Virus record (IMG/VR): IMGVR_UViG_3300025000_000288 | Location: 1-33,832 of that record | From: a virus | DNA: 33,832 nucleotides | Strand: one strand, 5' to 3' | Shown here: positions 15,965 to 24,059 of the stretch, piece after piece | Position numbering within the stretch: position 1 is the stretch's first letter | Layout of the letters: every line of letters begins with the position of its first letter | The notes under the pieces: generated by a model | The model's input: the letters and a program-made list of their open reading frames with translations, nothing else | The model's database searches: none | What the model was told of the DNA's origin: nothing | Made by a program: the position numbers and the translations under genes

Positions 15965-16906
15965 TTAAACGCTTTCTGGCTGTTTGCCTTTCTGCCCCTT
16001 GATAAATTTGCCGGTCAGATCCTCGTCGCTGCCGCTCCGTTCTCCCCGCCTGGCGATCTCCAGGCCCTGCTCGTCATAGATGGGCAATGCGTAAAATTCC
16101 TGGCCCCACTGTTCATGCCACGGCACATGGTCGCATCCGCAGCGGATCACCTCCGAGGCCGGCGCCGTCCAGGCCCGCGGATAATCAATGGACAGCGAGC
16201 CGATGACAAAAGGCTCATCCACCGGCCGCACCTGGCCGTGCAGCGCCAGGTGATTCCGGCGCGGCCTGGCCGGATGTCCGGCATGCCACCACTGCTTTTT
16301 CAGCTCCGGCACATAACGAGCCGCCTGCTTCATGCCTTCCTGGGTGGCGGTGGAATAGGCCCGGCCCATCTCGGTCCTGGCGATCACCATGGCCCGCTCC
16401 TCGATGGAATCAAACACCCCTGGGCTGCCCACGCTGCCGGCAATGGCCGTGATCACCTGGTCCGGCGTCTTCTGTCCGAGAATGCCCAAGGTCAGCTCGC
16501 CGCGGATCTTGTCAAAGGCGGCGCCGCTCACCCCGCTGATCTTGTGGAAGGCGTATTCCTTCATGGTGGACAGCACCGGACCCGGGATATGGCCGAAGGC
16601 CAGGGTGAAACCACCGGCCCGCAGTGCCTCCGGCACCAGATCGCCGCCTGACTCCCAGGCCGCGTCCAGCAGCCGGTTCATCTCCGCGGCCCCGGCGCTG
16701 GCAAATCCAGCCAGATAGCGCTCGATGCTGGCCAGATTGCTCTTCAGGTGCAGAGCCGTGTAGCTGTCGCCGCTTACCTGTCGCAGCTCATCGACAATCT
16801 GCCGCCTGATTTCCGCCAGCAGGCCGCGCAGCGTCTCCGCCCCGGCGTCAAGCTGCGCATCCTTGGCGGCCAGCAGCCGCTTGATCTCCCCGGTCACCTT
16901 GGCCAT
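15965..16906 (-). CDS. Minor head protein, Mu gpF / SPP1 gp7-like
   Basis: 313 aa. The helical first half contains LRGLLAEIRRQIVDELRQVSGDSYTALH. The second half has the family block IEERAMVIARTEMGRAYSTATQEGMKQAARYVPELKKQWWHAGHPARPRRNHLALHGQVRPVDEPF, followed by APASEVIRCGCDHVP. The ARTE motif and the H/C residues define the phage Mu F-like head morphogenesis domain. This protein binds the portal and is needed early in head assembly. Its ATG overlaps the portal stop (TGATG). Confidence 0.9.
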   Translation of the reverse strand: MAKVTGEIKRLLAAKDAQLDAGAETLRGLLAEIRRQIVDELRQVSGDSYTALHLKSNLASIERYLAGFASAGAAEMNRLLDAAWESGGDLVPEALRAGGFTLAFGHIPGPVLSTMKEYAFHKISGVSGAAFDKIRGELTLGILGQKTPDQVITAIAGSVGSPGVFDSIEERAMVIARTEMGRAYSTATQEGMKQAARYVPELKKQWWHAGHPARPRRNHLALHGQVRPVDEPFVIGSLSIDYPRAWTAPASEVIRCGCDHVPWHEQWGQEFYALPIYDEQGLEIARRGERSGSDEDLTGKFIKGQKGKQPESV

Positions 16907-18315
16907 CAGTCCTTGCCGCCTTTCCCGGCCGGCTTGCCGGCTTCCTTCTTGTAATCCGCATACTCCGGCGCCGCCTCGTTCTCTTCAGGGTCGTACTCGT
17001 AGCCCACGAAGGCGAGGAAATAGGCAAAGGCCTTGGCCGCCTCGGCCTCGTCAATCCACCCCTGGGTCTGGGCCGCCACCAGGGCGCCGGCCACCTCCCG
17101 CAGCATGGTCCCCAGCTTGGTCACATCCTTGTCGGAGATCTCCGGGGTCTGAACCTCATAGGCATACAGTTCATCCTCTGGTATGCCGGTCAGATACCTC
17201 GCCGCCGCGGCCCGGGAGATGACGACATCGCAGATCACCTCCAGCATGTTCTTGATCTTTACCTGGCGGGAGGCGATAATCTTCCTGGCCGGCGCGTCCA
17301 TCTCCGCCGCCGTGGCCCGGTTCACATCGCCGCCGCCGCCGAACCAGTGCTCCGGCAGCCCCAGGCTGCCCAGGATATGGTTGCGGTGCAGCCTGGCTGC
17401 CGTGGCGCTGTCATTGGCCTTCATCTCCGGCGAAATCGCCTCGCTCTTCACGTTCTCGTTATGGATAAAGGCGCCGCCCGTTTTTGGCGGCTGGTACTTA
17501 TCGCGCTCCTGCTGCAACTTTTTTTCATCCGCCCCGGTGACCGTGATGTCGTAGTAAAAGGCGTTAAAACGGGCGTATTTCTCCGAGCTGTCAAAGAGAA
17601 ACTGCTCGTAGCCGTCCAGATGGTCGGCCACGGTAAACAGATCCGAGGTGCCGCGCATCTCGTTGGTCAGCGCATTAATGGTGAAGAAGAAGCACTCCCC
17701 GTCAGTGAAGGTATCACGCAGCGCCCGTCCGGCCGGAGAAAGGAACGACTCCTCCTCGTCGCCCAGCACGATCTTCAGCCGGCGCGGCGCACCGGCGCTA
17801 TCAGGCGAGCCGATTGTCAAACCGATCTTGATCTTGACATTGTCTGGATCCGGATAGACCGTGTCGATATAAGCCGGATCGACATAGCCGAGCCGCACAC
17901 GGCCGGTCTGCTCCGCCGTAAACAGCGGCCAGCACTGTTCTCCGTACACGCCAAGCTCCCGCACGAAGTTTTCCCAGTGGATGTCCATGCGGTTTACCGG
18001 ATCGTCCCAGAAGTCCTGCAGCACCTGCCTGACCTCCTCGTTTTTGCAGGAGATCGGCATTCCCTTGGCCGCCACGAAGGCGGTCACCACCTCGATGATC
18101 CACTTGGCCAGCGGGTTGGTCTTCCACAGCCAGTACGCCACTTCGATGGCCCGGCCCTGGTCCATCATGGGCAGTTCGCGGGTCGGCGCCCCGGTCAGCT
18201 TGCGCCAGCCGAGCATGGACAGATCCTGGGCCACCGCGGCCGGCAACCGCTCCTTCACCTGGCGCTCGATCTCGCCGCCGAACAGCTTTTCCACAATAAT
18301 CCTGCCGATGCCCAT
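16906..18315 (-). CDS. Portal protein
   Basis: 469-aa portal, the 12-mer ring at the head vertex through which DNA passes. Landmarks: AYWLWKTNPLAKWIIEVVTAFVAAKG (N-terminal stalk), WENFVRELGVYGEQCWPLF, VRLGYVDPAYIDTVYPDPDN, the long clip helix LHRNHILGSLGLPEHWFGGGGDVNRATAAEMDAPARK. The last segment is typical of portal crowns. The C-terminus is Lys/Gly-rich. It sits between terminase and gpF as in Mu (gp29 position). ATG overlaps the terminase stop. A more exact subfamily cannot be named by eye. Confidence 0.88.
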   Translation of the reverse strand: MGIGRIIVEKLFGGEIERQVKERLPAAVAQDLSMLGWRKLTGAPTRELPMMDQGRAIEVAYWLWKTNPLAKWIIEVVTAFVAAKGMPISCKNEEVRQVLQDFWDDPVNRMDIHWENFVRELGVYGEQCWPLFTAEQTGRVRLGYVDPAYIDTVYPDPDNVKIKIGLTIGSPDSAGAPRRLKIVLGDEEESFLSPAGRALRDTFTDGECFFFTINALTNEMRGTSDLFTVADHLDGYEQFLFDSSEKYARFNAFYYDITVTGADEKKLQQERDKYQPPKTGGAFIHNENVKSEAISPEMKANDSATAARLHRNHILGSLGLPEHWFGGGGDVNRATAAEMDAPARKIIASRQVKIKNMLEVICDVVISRAAAARYLTGIPEDELYAYEVQTPEISDKDVTKLGTMLREVAGALVAAQTQGWIDEAEAAKAFAYFLAFVGYEYDPEENEAAPEYADYKKEAGKPAGKGGKD

Positions 18316-19886
18316 CAGCGCCGTCTCCCCCCGAAAAACCTGGCCAGCAATCCCTGCGGACGCTCGGCGTGATAATCATCGGCCGCTGGATCGCTGGCCG
18401 CGCAGGCCGGCTTGAATGAGCCGCTCTGCAGCTTGCTGATCGCCATCTCCGAGGCGTCCGGCCCGTCATCATGCACCGATGGCGTCAGCAGGTAAATGAA
18501 TTGCTCAACCAGCATATTCTGGTCACTGTGGCCCTTGATAAACCGCATTTTGCCATATTCCCACAGGTAAGCGCAGGTGCCGACGATGCGCGCCTCCTTG
18601 TTGGTCGAATGGTTCACCGGCGCCCAGGGCAGATAACGCTCCTCCTGCCTGGCGTAATTGGCGATGGCCTCATGCAGGAAGTCCTTGAGCATATTCTCCT
18701 CAACCTCGACGCTTTCCGGCTTGTAGGCCTCTTCCTGCGCATAGGCCGCGGCAAACATCTCGCCGATGGATTTTTTCTTAAGCCAGGCGTGGCGGCAGTA
18801 GAAAATCATCTGCTCGGGATCCAGGCTCCAGGTCACCACGGCCCGGTAATCATTGTTTTCACCGGCTTTGGCGCTGGGGTCCAGGGCCGACACCGTAACC
18901 AACTGCTTGCCGGCAATCTCCTCAAGCTGATAATAGGTGACCTGCTCATCCGGAAACGGAGAGCCGTCCACCGCCACCTTGTTGCGCATCTCCCGGTTGA
19001 AATCAAAGCTGCCCATGTCGATCCGTTTCTTGCGCAGCCGTTCCATCGGCCAGTTGGCCGGCCACAACGGCCGCTCCTCCGGCGTCCCCTCATCGAGAAT
19101 GGCGTCATACACCTTGGAAAAATACAGCGGCAGGCCCGTCTCATCATCAAGCATGGCGATCAACTGCGAAATGGCGGAACGGGGATGGAAGAGGTTGCCC
19201 ACCATCAGCGCCCTATAGCCCTTGCCCATGGAGCCGAGCACCGTGCCGCGGATCCAGCTGATCAGCCTCTTCACCAGCCTGGGATTCTCGACATTGTCAT
19301 CGTTTTCCATGTCGTCGAAGCGGGCGTAATCAGGCCGGTACGGCCCGCGCCTGATGCCGCGCACCTTGTCTTTTCTGCCCCTGGCCAGCAGCGCCACCCC
19401 GTTTTTGGTGCGGAAATCGTCATCGCTCCAGCTTCTGGTCTTCAGGTCGCCGAAGTCGTGGCGGATGCGGACATTGTCTTCCAGCTCCACCTTGATGGCC
19501 ACCGTGAAGTTCTGAGCCTGCTCATGGGTATCGGAGATCAGCAGCCCGAATCTGATCAGGCCATGGCAGATAACGTGCAGCGGATCGCCGAAGGTAAAGA
19601 AAGTTGATTTCGCATGCTCCCTCGGGGCCCCGATCAGGGCGAACTGGTCCTGCAGATCAGCCACCTCCGACCATTCCCCGTGGAATTCGCCGAAATCGCA
19701 GGTGAAATAATGGGGCAGATAGGTCTGCATGAAAAACAGCTTGTCTCCCAGCGACCTGGCTATCCGCTCTTTTTTCTTCTGCGGCGTGTCGTTTTCAAAC
19801 GGGCTGACGCTCTCCTTGACAAAGGCGCGCAGTTCCGCAACCTGCTTGTCATACTGTCCCTCGCTGAGCAGCGGCCGCTTACGCAT
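18315..19886 (-). CDS. Terminase large subunit (Mu gp28-like)
   Basis: 523 aa from ATG 19886, chosen because AAGGA lies eight bases upstream; an in-frame ATG nine bases earlier is possible. It is the DNA-packaging motor. The Walker A-type loop is GAPREHAKST (about residues 86-95) and a Walker B-like acidic segment DYARFDDMEND occurs near 187-197. The nuclease domain shows SALDPSAKAGENNDYRAVVTW (first catalytic Asp) and later acidic residues such as PSVHDDGPDASEMA. The C-terminal AERPQGLLARFFGGRRR is basic. It overlaps the small-subunit gene by eight bases. Confidence 0.93.
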   Translation of the reverse strand: MRKRPLLSEGQYDKQVAELRAFVKESVSPFENDTPQKKKERIARSLGDKLFFMQTYLPHYFTCDFGEFHGEWSEVADLQDQFALIGAPREHAKSTFFTFGDPLHVICHGLIRFGLLISDTHEQAQNFTVAIKVELEDNVRIRHDFGDLKTRSWSDDDFRTKNGVALLARGRKDKVRGIRRGPYRPDYARFDDMENDDNVENPRLVKRLISWIRGTVLGSMGKGYRALMVGNLFHPRSAISQLIAMLDDETGLPLYFSKVYDAILDEGTPEERPLWPANWPMERLRKKRIDMGSFDFNREMRNKVAVDGSPFPDEQVTYYQLEEIAGKQLVTVSALDPSAKAGENNDYRAVVTWSLDPEQMIFYCRHAWLKKKSIGEMFAAAYAQEEAYKPESVEVEENMLKDFLHEAIANYARQEERYLPWAPVNHSTNKEARIVGTCAYLWEYGKMRFIKGHSDQNMLVEQFIYLLTPSVHDDGPDASEMAISKLQSGSFKPACAASDPAADDYHAERPQGLLARFFGGRRR

Positions 19887-20364
19887 TATTGCCATCCTTG
19901 AACGCCATGGTCAGATCATCAATGCTGTCCGCCAGAATCTGCAGCCCGGCAGGCTGATTGTCCCGCAGCCAGCCAACGATAAACCGCAGGTTTTCCAGGA
20001 ACACTTTAGGCTTATCGTATGACGGCGCCGCTTCCGCCGCCTCCCAGCGCTGCACCAGCCCTCCAAGCTTGGTGATGCCGTCCAGGCTGGCCGGAGGCAG
20101 CCCCCCGGGGGGAGCATCCTCCAGGAACTGCAGCTCCCGGTCAAACAGCGCCCGCAGCCGCTGCACGTTGCTGCGTTTCTGCTGCCTGGCCCGGTCCCAT
20201 TCGTCCATATCCTGGCCTGGCGTCAGCGTGTCGGCCTTCCAGGCGGACAGCGTCTGCCGGGAAACCCCCAGGGCCTCGGCAATATCGGTCAGCGTCTTGC
20301 CGTCCGCGCTGTACATGCGGAAGGCGACATCATAGAGCCGCGCCTTGTCACCCTGGACCGCCAT
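19879..20364 (-). CDS. Terminase small subunit, DUF1804 (Mu gp27-like)
   Basis: 161 aa with an N-terminal helix-turn-helix (KTLTDIAEALGVSRQTLSAWK, about residues 25-44) for DNA recognition, then a long helical part (ARQQKRSNVQRLRALFDRELQFLED) and FLENLRFIVGWLRDNQPAGLQILADSIDDL at the end. This is the DUF1804 family, which occupies the small-terminase place in Mu-like phages. It overlaps the upstream gene by one base (TGATGG). Confidence 0.85.
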   Translation of the reverse strand: MAVQGDKARLYDVAFRMYSADGKTLTDIAEALGVSRQTLSAWKADTLTPGQDMDEWDRARQQKRSNVQRLRALFDRELQFLEDAPPGGLPPASLDGITKLGGLVQRWEAAEAAPSYDKPKVFLENLRFIVGWLRDNQPAGLQILADSIDDLTMAFKDGNNA

Positions 20365-20612
20365 CAGGCCAGCTCCCGATCCAGCCTGGCGATCTCTGAC
20401 AGCGTCGCCTGCAGCTCGCCCCAGGCCGTTACCAGCTCATCCATCTGGGCCGCGATCTGCGGCACCTCCAGATCACGGACCGGCGTCAGAGCCGTATTCA
20501 GCCCGGCCCTGATGGCCTGGCAATTGCCGTTGATGCGCAGCAGCAAATGCCGCTCCCGGTCCCTGGCCTCGGCCAGCTTGCCGCGCATGGCGGCCCTTTC
20601 CAGATTGATCAT
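20364..20612 (-). CDS. Small helical protein before the terminase genes
   Basis: 82 aa from ATG 20612, which overlaps the preceding stop (ATGA). The protein is almost wholly helical and charged (AAMRGKLAEARDRERHLLLRINGNCQAIRAGLN; AQMDELVTAWGELQATLSEIARLDREL), probably a coiled coil. Similar small proteins precede DUF1804 in Mu-like phages (Mu gp26 place). Function unknown. Confidence 0.7.
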   Translation of the reverse strand: MINLERAAMRGKLAEARDRERHLLLRINGNCQAIRAGLNTALTPVRDLEVPQIAAQMDELVTAWGELQATLSEIARLDRELA

Positions 20613-20950
20613 TGTTTCACCACCTGTTCTATCTTCTTTTCCTTGCGCATCAACGGACAAAAGAGGTTTGATTCCACCGAACTCTGCACGCGGGTCATGG
20701 TCTGAGTGGCCAGTACCACGATATCCTGCAGCGCCGCGCCCTGCTGCTGGGTAGTCTCCAGTAGCACCACGTTGTTTTTGTACATCTGCACCACCGCCGC
20801 ATGCCGGCGCTCACTGATCCACGACAGCACCACCATGGAGATCCACGGGCCGATCACCAGGAAGATGACGATGGATAATACTGGCCAGGTGCCCATTTCC
20901 TTAACGATCGCGGCCAGGGCCGTCAGTGCTGCTACATCAGATGGTGTCAT
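20609..20950 (-). CDS. One-helix membrane protein, possible spanin or holin part
   Basis: 113 aa with one strong membrane helix (WPVLSIVIFLVIGPWISMVVLSWI, about residues 22-45) after a short N-terminal part. A soluble helical C-terminal half follows (RRHAAVVQMYKNNVVLLETTQQQGAALQDIVVLATQTMTRVQSS). The layout suits an inner-membrane spanin (Rz-like, Mu gp23-25 place) or a membrane-bound accessory. No lipoprotein partner (Rz1) was found nearby. It overlaps both neighbours, which implies coupling. Confidence 0.65.
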   Translation of the reverse strand: MTPSDVAALTALAAIVKEMGTWPVLSIVIFLVIGPWISMVVLSWISERRHAAVVQMYKNNVVLLETTQQQGAALQDIVVLATQTMTRVQSSVESNLFCPLMRKEKKIEQVVKQ

Positions 20951-21027
20951 TTTTCACCGTTGTTTTTTTGTTGTTGCCGTAGGGTGAGGGTCCACGCCTC
21001 CCCTGAAACCTGCCCTGAAATCATCAT
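20947..21027 (-). CDS. 26-aa coupled mini-ORF
   Basis: A tiny frame whose ATG overlaps the stop of the zinc-finger gene and whose TGA overlaps the ATG of the membrane-protein gene. It encodes MMISGQVSGEAWTLTLRQQQ and six more residues. It may be a real peptide, or only a bridge that couples translation across the gap. No family recognised. Confidence 0.35.
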   Translation of the reverse strand: MMISGQVSGEAWTLTLRQQQKNNGEK

Positions 21028-21245
21028 GCCCGCCCGGGCAACCGCTCCTTGATGGCCTGGCACTGCACGCACAGATTGCATCCTGGACACGCGGCCCGCC
21101 GCTGCTCATGAATCTCCGCCCCGCACCACTCGCAGCAACGATGCTCGCTGACCGTCCCCGCATGTGCCCCGGCCAGCACCCTGGCGATGGAATCCATGTT
21201 CAAGCGGTCGGCATAATCCTTTGCAATATCGCCTTCGTCAGCCAT
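21024..21245 (-). CDS. DksA/TraR-family C4 zinc finger protein
   Basis: 73 aa. N-terminal helix MADEGDIAKDYADRLNMDSI, then the C4 zinc finger: Cys38-x2-Cys41 ... Cys59-x2-Cys62 with extra Cys at 37, 53 and 56. TraR/DksA proteins enter the RNA polymerase secondary channel and tune promoter use, so this protein may reset host transcription in late infection. Mu-like phages commonly carry it here. The ribosome site is weak. Confidence 0.85.
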   Translation of the reverse strand: MADEGDIAKDYADRLNMDSIARVLAGAHAGTVSEHRCCEWCGAEIHEQRRAACPGCNLCVQCQAIKERLPGRA

Positions 21246-21257
21246 GCCCGTTTTCTT

Positions 21258-21617
21258 TCACAGGCTAAGCGCCAGCGCAAACACCGCGTCAATTTCCGCC
21301 TCAGTTTTTCCCAACAAAACAGCCGCAGCCGTCAAAATCGGATGGTCTCTGCGGAATGTCGGCGCTTCAGCCCAGTAGAGACGCAGGGTATCATCACCGG
21401 AGCCTGCTATATATGTTTCAACGTCTGTCAGCAGCCCAGCCTGCGCCAAAGCAAGCTTGAATTGAAATCGTGAAACCTCGGGTGTGACCACCGGCACAGG
21501 CAATTCCGGCAGAGTATCGCCCACTTCATATACCGTCCACAAGCCATCACCTTGAGCAACACACAAGGCTTTATTCGGGAGTGCTTCCCGTTGTTCCATT
21601 GTCAGATTCTTTTTCAT
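21258..21617 (-). CDS. Fibre-associated small protein
   Basis: 119 aa. The second half, EVSRFQFKLALAQAGLLTDVETYIAGSGDDTLRLYWAEAPTFRRDHPILTAAAVLLGKTEAEIDAVFALALS, is a common pattern in proteins encoded next to phage tail fibres: an alanine-rich helix, then WAEA-x-x-FRRD and a short helical end. AGGAGA precedes the ATG. It follows two fibre-like genes in an AT-richer block. Likely a virion or assembly accessory; exact role unknown. Confidence 0.6.
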   Translation of the reverse strand: MKKNLTMEQREALPNKALCVAQGDGLWTVYEVGDTLPELPVPVVTPEVSRFQFKLALAQAGLLTDVETYIAGSGDDTLRLYWAEAPTFRRDHPILTAAAVLLGKTEAEIDAVFALALSL

Positions 21618-21625
21618 ATTTCTCC

Positions 21626-22252
21626 TTATCCAATTAACTCAAGAGTGAAGGCATGCAGTACGCCATATTCTCCAAGACCGCCAGTAATAAGGTCTTGCCA
21701 CACATTGTAGTAATTAGTTTCTAAATCCAGATTTGCGACATCAATAGGTGCGAGCCTTGCAATTATGCTAGTGCCAGATAACGCTGCAACAAGTGCGGTG
21801 CCTCCAGCTCCCTGCTTCCGCAGTTGTGTATCTGACACCCTGTAAGCTTGATATGTACCGCCTACCGACAAGTTTGTTAATGCGCATCCTGTTTGGTATA
21901 TTGTCGGATCGGCAAGCGAAGACAGCGGTCCTATTTTGGTGTAGTAGTTCAGAGAGTCACTTGTTCCACCTTCGTGACTGCCGCCCATTACTGTCCGCAG
22001 TCTCGCACGACCGTCAGGTAAAAGCTTTGGCGGTATAGGAACAGATATTCCCAGTTGGTAGGCATAATCATCAGTAAATACGACAGGAGCAGCTAAAGAG
22101 TATATTACTTGTGCGCCGCACCAGGGCCGCCAATGCGATCCATCTGATTCCATCCAGAAATAAGGCTGGCCGGCAACCAAAGGGTTGCAGCGCATCCTTA
22201 CACCAGAGTTAAGAGCAGCAGGGGGAAGGTCTGTAAAATTAACTGTTCTCAT
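21626..22252 (-). CDS. Beta-rich fibre-like protein, second paralogue
   Basis: 208 aa, paralogue of the gene just upstream. Shared motifs are DFTDLPPAALN-like start, MRCNPLV-GQPYFWMESDG, WRP-x-GAQV-YSL, VPIPP-L-PD-R--LRTV, and a final GGLGEYGVLHAFTLELIG. The WRPxxG-type strand and the IPxxLxPxG/R segment resemble jelly-roll modules in phage tail spikes and fibres. The ATG overlaps the stop of the first copy (ATGA). Base composition is lower in GC than in the packaging genes. Probably a virion surface protein or a receptor-binding module. No enzyme motif seen. Confidence 0.55.
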   Translation of the reverse strand: MRTVNFTDLPPAALNSGVRMRCNPLVAGQPYFWMESDGSHWRPWCGAQVIYSLAAPVVFTDDYAYQLGISVPIPPKLLPDGRARLRTVMGGSHEGGTSDSLNYYTKIGPLSSLADPTIYQTGCALTNLSVGGTYQAYRVSDTQLRKQGAGGTALVAALSGTSIIARLAPIDVANLDLETNYYNVWQDLITGGLGEYGVLHAFTLELIG

Positions 22253-22902
22253 CCAACAATCTCCATGTTGAACTCATGGAGAATTCCGTAATCTCCTAAG
22301 CCACCTGTGGTTAGTCGCCCCCACACTGTAAAGTAGTTAGTTTGGGTGTCAAGATCATTGACGTCGATTGCAGCAATACGAGCTGTAGAGGATACTGAGG
22401 ACAATGCTGCATTTGTCGCTGTTCCTGCTGCCCCATGTTTACGAAAGGTTGTCGCTGTTACTCTCGCTGCTTGGTTTGTCATTCCAGCTGATACGGTCGT
22501 TAAGTTTGCCGTAGACTGGAACAAATCCATCGCAGTTTCAACATCATTGCCAAACTTCTGATACGTATTGAGAACGTCAGCAGTGCCTACCTTATCGACA
22601 CCGATCACAGTGCGTAAGGCAAGTCGATTGTCCGGAAACATCATAGGCGGTATCGGTATTGACAGACATTTAACCCAATCAGGCGTAGGTGACGCAGGCA
22701 TCTGGATATCAGCCGTTAGCGAATACAGAACCTGCGCACCGCCAAGCGGACGCCAAAATTCCCCGTCTGATTCCATCCAAAAGTAGGGCTGTCCGGTAAC
22801 TAAAGGATTACAGCGCATTGCTCGGCCAGGGTTCAAGGCAGCGGGCGGGAGATCGGTGAAATCAATTGTTTTCTGCCGTCTCCGATAGTTGCGGAATATC
22901 AT
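22249..22902 (-). CDS. Beta-rich fibre-like protein, first paralogue
   Basis: 217 aa. Starts with a basic MIFRNYRRRQ, then the same module as the next gene (TDLPPAALN...CNPLVTGQPYFWMESDGEFWRPLGG; SIPIPPMMFPDNRLALRTVIGVDK; ARVTATTFRKHG; end GGLGDYGILHEFNMEIVG). The two proteins look about half identical by eye, so the pair arose by tandem duplication and then diverged. The module probably folds as a beta jelly-roll seen in virion proteins. Low GC against neighbours suggests later acquisition. Confidence 0.55.
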   Translation of the reverse strand: MIFRNYRRRQKTIDFTDLPPAALNPGRAMRCNPLVTGQPYFWMESDGEFWRPLGGAQVLYSLTADIQMPASPTPDWVKCLSIPIPPMMFPDNRLALRTVIGVDKVGTADVLNTYQKFGNDVETAMDLFQSTANLTTVSAGMTNQAARVTATTFRKHGAAGTATNAALSSVSSTARIAAIDVNDLDTQTNYFTVWGRLTTGGLGDYGILHEFNMEIVG

Positions 22903-22907
22903 AAATA

Positions 22908-23336
22908 TCAGTCCCCCACTTGTACATTGCTGTACAGCGATCCGGAGACGTAATCCCCTGCCACAAATCCAAATCGCATATAGCAGGCCACCGGCAGATC
23001 AAACACCTGCACCTGGGCGTCAATGCCGTTGACAAACTCCCCGGCCATAGTGGCGTCGCTGCCGGCCGCCTGGGTGGCCATCTGCACGGTGCACTGTCCA
23101 ACCCAGTCGCCGCGCAGGTACAGGGCATGGGTGCCTGCCGGCGTCCACACCCAGGGAGTCATGGTGTCATCCGCCGCGATGGTGAGCGGCTCGTGGGCAT
23201 AGGGGGTGTCGGCGGTACGTGTTACCCCATCCAGGCCGTCGAACAGCTCCTGGGTGACAAAGCCGACCGCTCCGCCAGGCAGCACGGTATTGTTTTTCGG
23301 ATAGGAATTCCGGCTGGTGTTGTCATAGGTTGGCAT
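22908..23336 (-). CDS. Beta-rich hypothetical virion-type protein
   Basis: 142 aa from ATG 23336, with AGGAGA nine bases upstream. Rich in Gly, Thr, Ala, Val, Tyr. A segment with VTRTADTPYAHEPLTIAADDTMTPWVW and LYLRGDWVGQCTVQMAT suggests a small beta-sandwich, perhaps a virion fibre or decoration protein. It heads the fibre-like block. No family recognised. Confidence 0.5.
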   Translation of the reverse strand: MPTYDNTSRNSYPKNNTVLPGGAVGFVTQELFDGLDGVTRTADTPYAHEPLTIAADDTMTPWVWTPAGTHALYLRGDWVGQCTVQMATQAAGSDATMAGEFVNGIDAQVQVFDLPVACYMRFGFVAGDYVSGSLYSNVQVGD

Positions 23337-23367
23337 AGGTTTCTCCTGCGTCACGCTGTGTTTATTA

Positions 23368-23502
23368 TCAACTAAGGCTGATAAGAGTTGTGCCTGTCAT
23401 GGCACAGACAATCAACACATCAGCCACAATGCTCAACGCGAGCCATGGCGCCGCACTGATACTTCCTTTCAAAAGGAGGATAGAAACCAATGTTGTAATC
23501 AT
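23368..23502 (-). CDS. 44-aa hydrophobic membrane peptide
   Basis: A short frame from ATG 23502 to TGA 23368. It encodes MITTLVSILLLKGSIS followed by a second hydrophobic stretch (WLALSIVADVLIVCAM). Two short hydrophobic segments suggest a small membrane protein. It sits near the endolysin gene, so a lysis role such as holin-like is possible but not shown. The ribosome site GAGG is only three bases before the ATG. Confidence 0.4.
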   Translation of the reverse strand: MITTLVSILLLKGSISAAPWLALSIVADVLIVCAMTGTTLISLS

Positions 23503-23548
23503 GCCTCATGCCTGCGTTGTTTTTTTTGACCAGTCAGACCAGCTTTTT

Positions 23549-23983
23549 TTACGGCAGCGTCACGCCCGCCGCGATCACCGTCCCGTCCGCGCCAAGCAGG
23601 TCCACGGTTCCGTCCGGATGGCGGCGCAGGATCACCACCCGCACCTCGGCCGGAGTTGCCGGATAGACCCGGTCGCCGGCGACAAAGGAAACCTCGTTGG
23701 AGAAATCGCTTTCAAAGCCGTCCGCGTCATAGGCGGTGGCCGCGCAGAAATAGGTCTTCCCCGCCTCAAGTCCGGACACGCGGCCCAGCACCGTGCCGGC
23801 CACCAGCGTGCCCATCTGCTGGTCCACCGGGGCCGCATACTCCCTGGAGGCTGCCCCGCAATAAACCTTATACCCGGCAAGATTGGTCTCCGTATTCGGG
23901 GCCCAGGCGAAACGCGCCTCGGCGCCCAATGCCTCGCCGGCCAGCGCCAGAACTAACCCCAGTGCGCAGATTGTCTTGCTCAT
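23549..23983 (-). CDS. Secreted FN3-domain protein
   Basis: 144 aa with a signal peptide (residues 1 to about 21, ending LGA) and then a fibronectin type III-like domain: ARFAWAPNTETNLAGYKVYCG, GLEAGKTYFCAATAYDADGFESDFSNEVSF. The remaining 35 residues carry a short beta segment (AEVRVVILRRHPDGTVDLL). FN3 domains are common in extracellular bacterial proteins and phage structural proteins. Here the export signal points to the periplasm or cell surface, perhaps for lysis or superinfection. GGGGGA precedes the ATG. Confidence 0.7.
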   Translation of the reverse strand: MSKTICALGLVLALAGEALGAEARFAWAPNTETNLAGYKVYCGAASREYAAPVDQQMGTLVAGTVLGRVSGLEAGKTYFCAATAYDADGFESDFSNEVSFVAGDRVYPATPAEVRVVILRRHPDGTVDLLGADGTVIAAGVTLP

Positions 23984-24002
23984 ATTTCCCCCTTATGTTT
24001 GT

Positions 24003-24056
24003 CTTTTGACCAGCCGGGCCAGTAAGACCAGCATGGCCAGCCAGACCAGTAAGACC
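24003..24056. repeat. Short 18-bp-period repeat with GACCAG/GGCCAG words
   Basis: Between the endolysin and FN3 genes the + strand carries GACCAG and GGCCAG words about every nine bases, i.e. an 18-base period in nearly three copies. A related GACCAGTCAGACCAG lies after the FN3 stop at 23529-23543. The repeats flank the FN3 gene on both sides. They may be slippage products, host-type intergenic repeats or binding sites. Confidence 0.45.
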
Positions 24057-24059
24057 GAA

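Noticed and set aside
17347-19607. Long + strand frames over portal and terminase
   Set aside because: Mirror images of strongly recognised minus strand genes; composition is Arg/His/Leu-rich without domains.
24003-24056. CRISPR array
   Set aside because: Units are about 18 bases with no spacer of normal length, only about three copies, and no cas gene.
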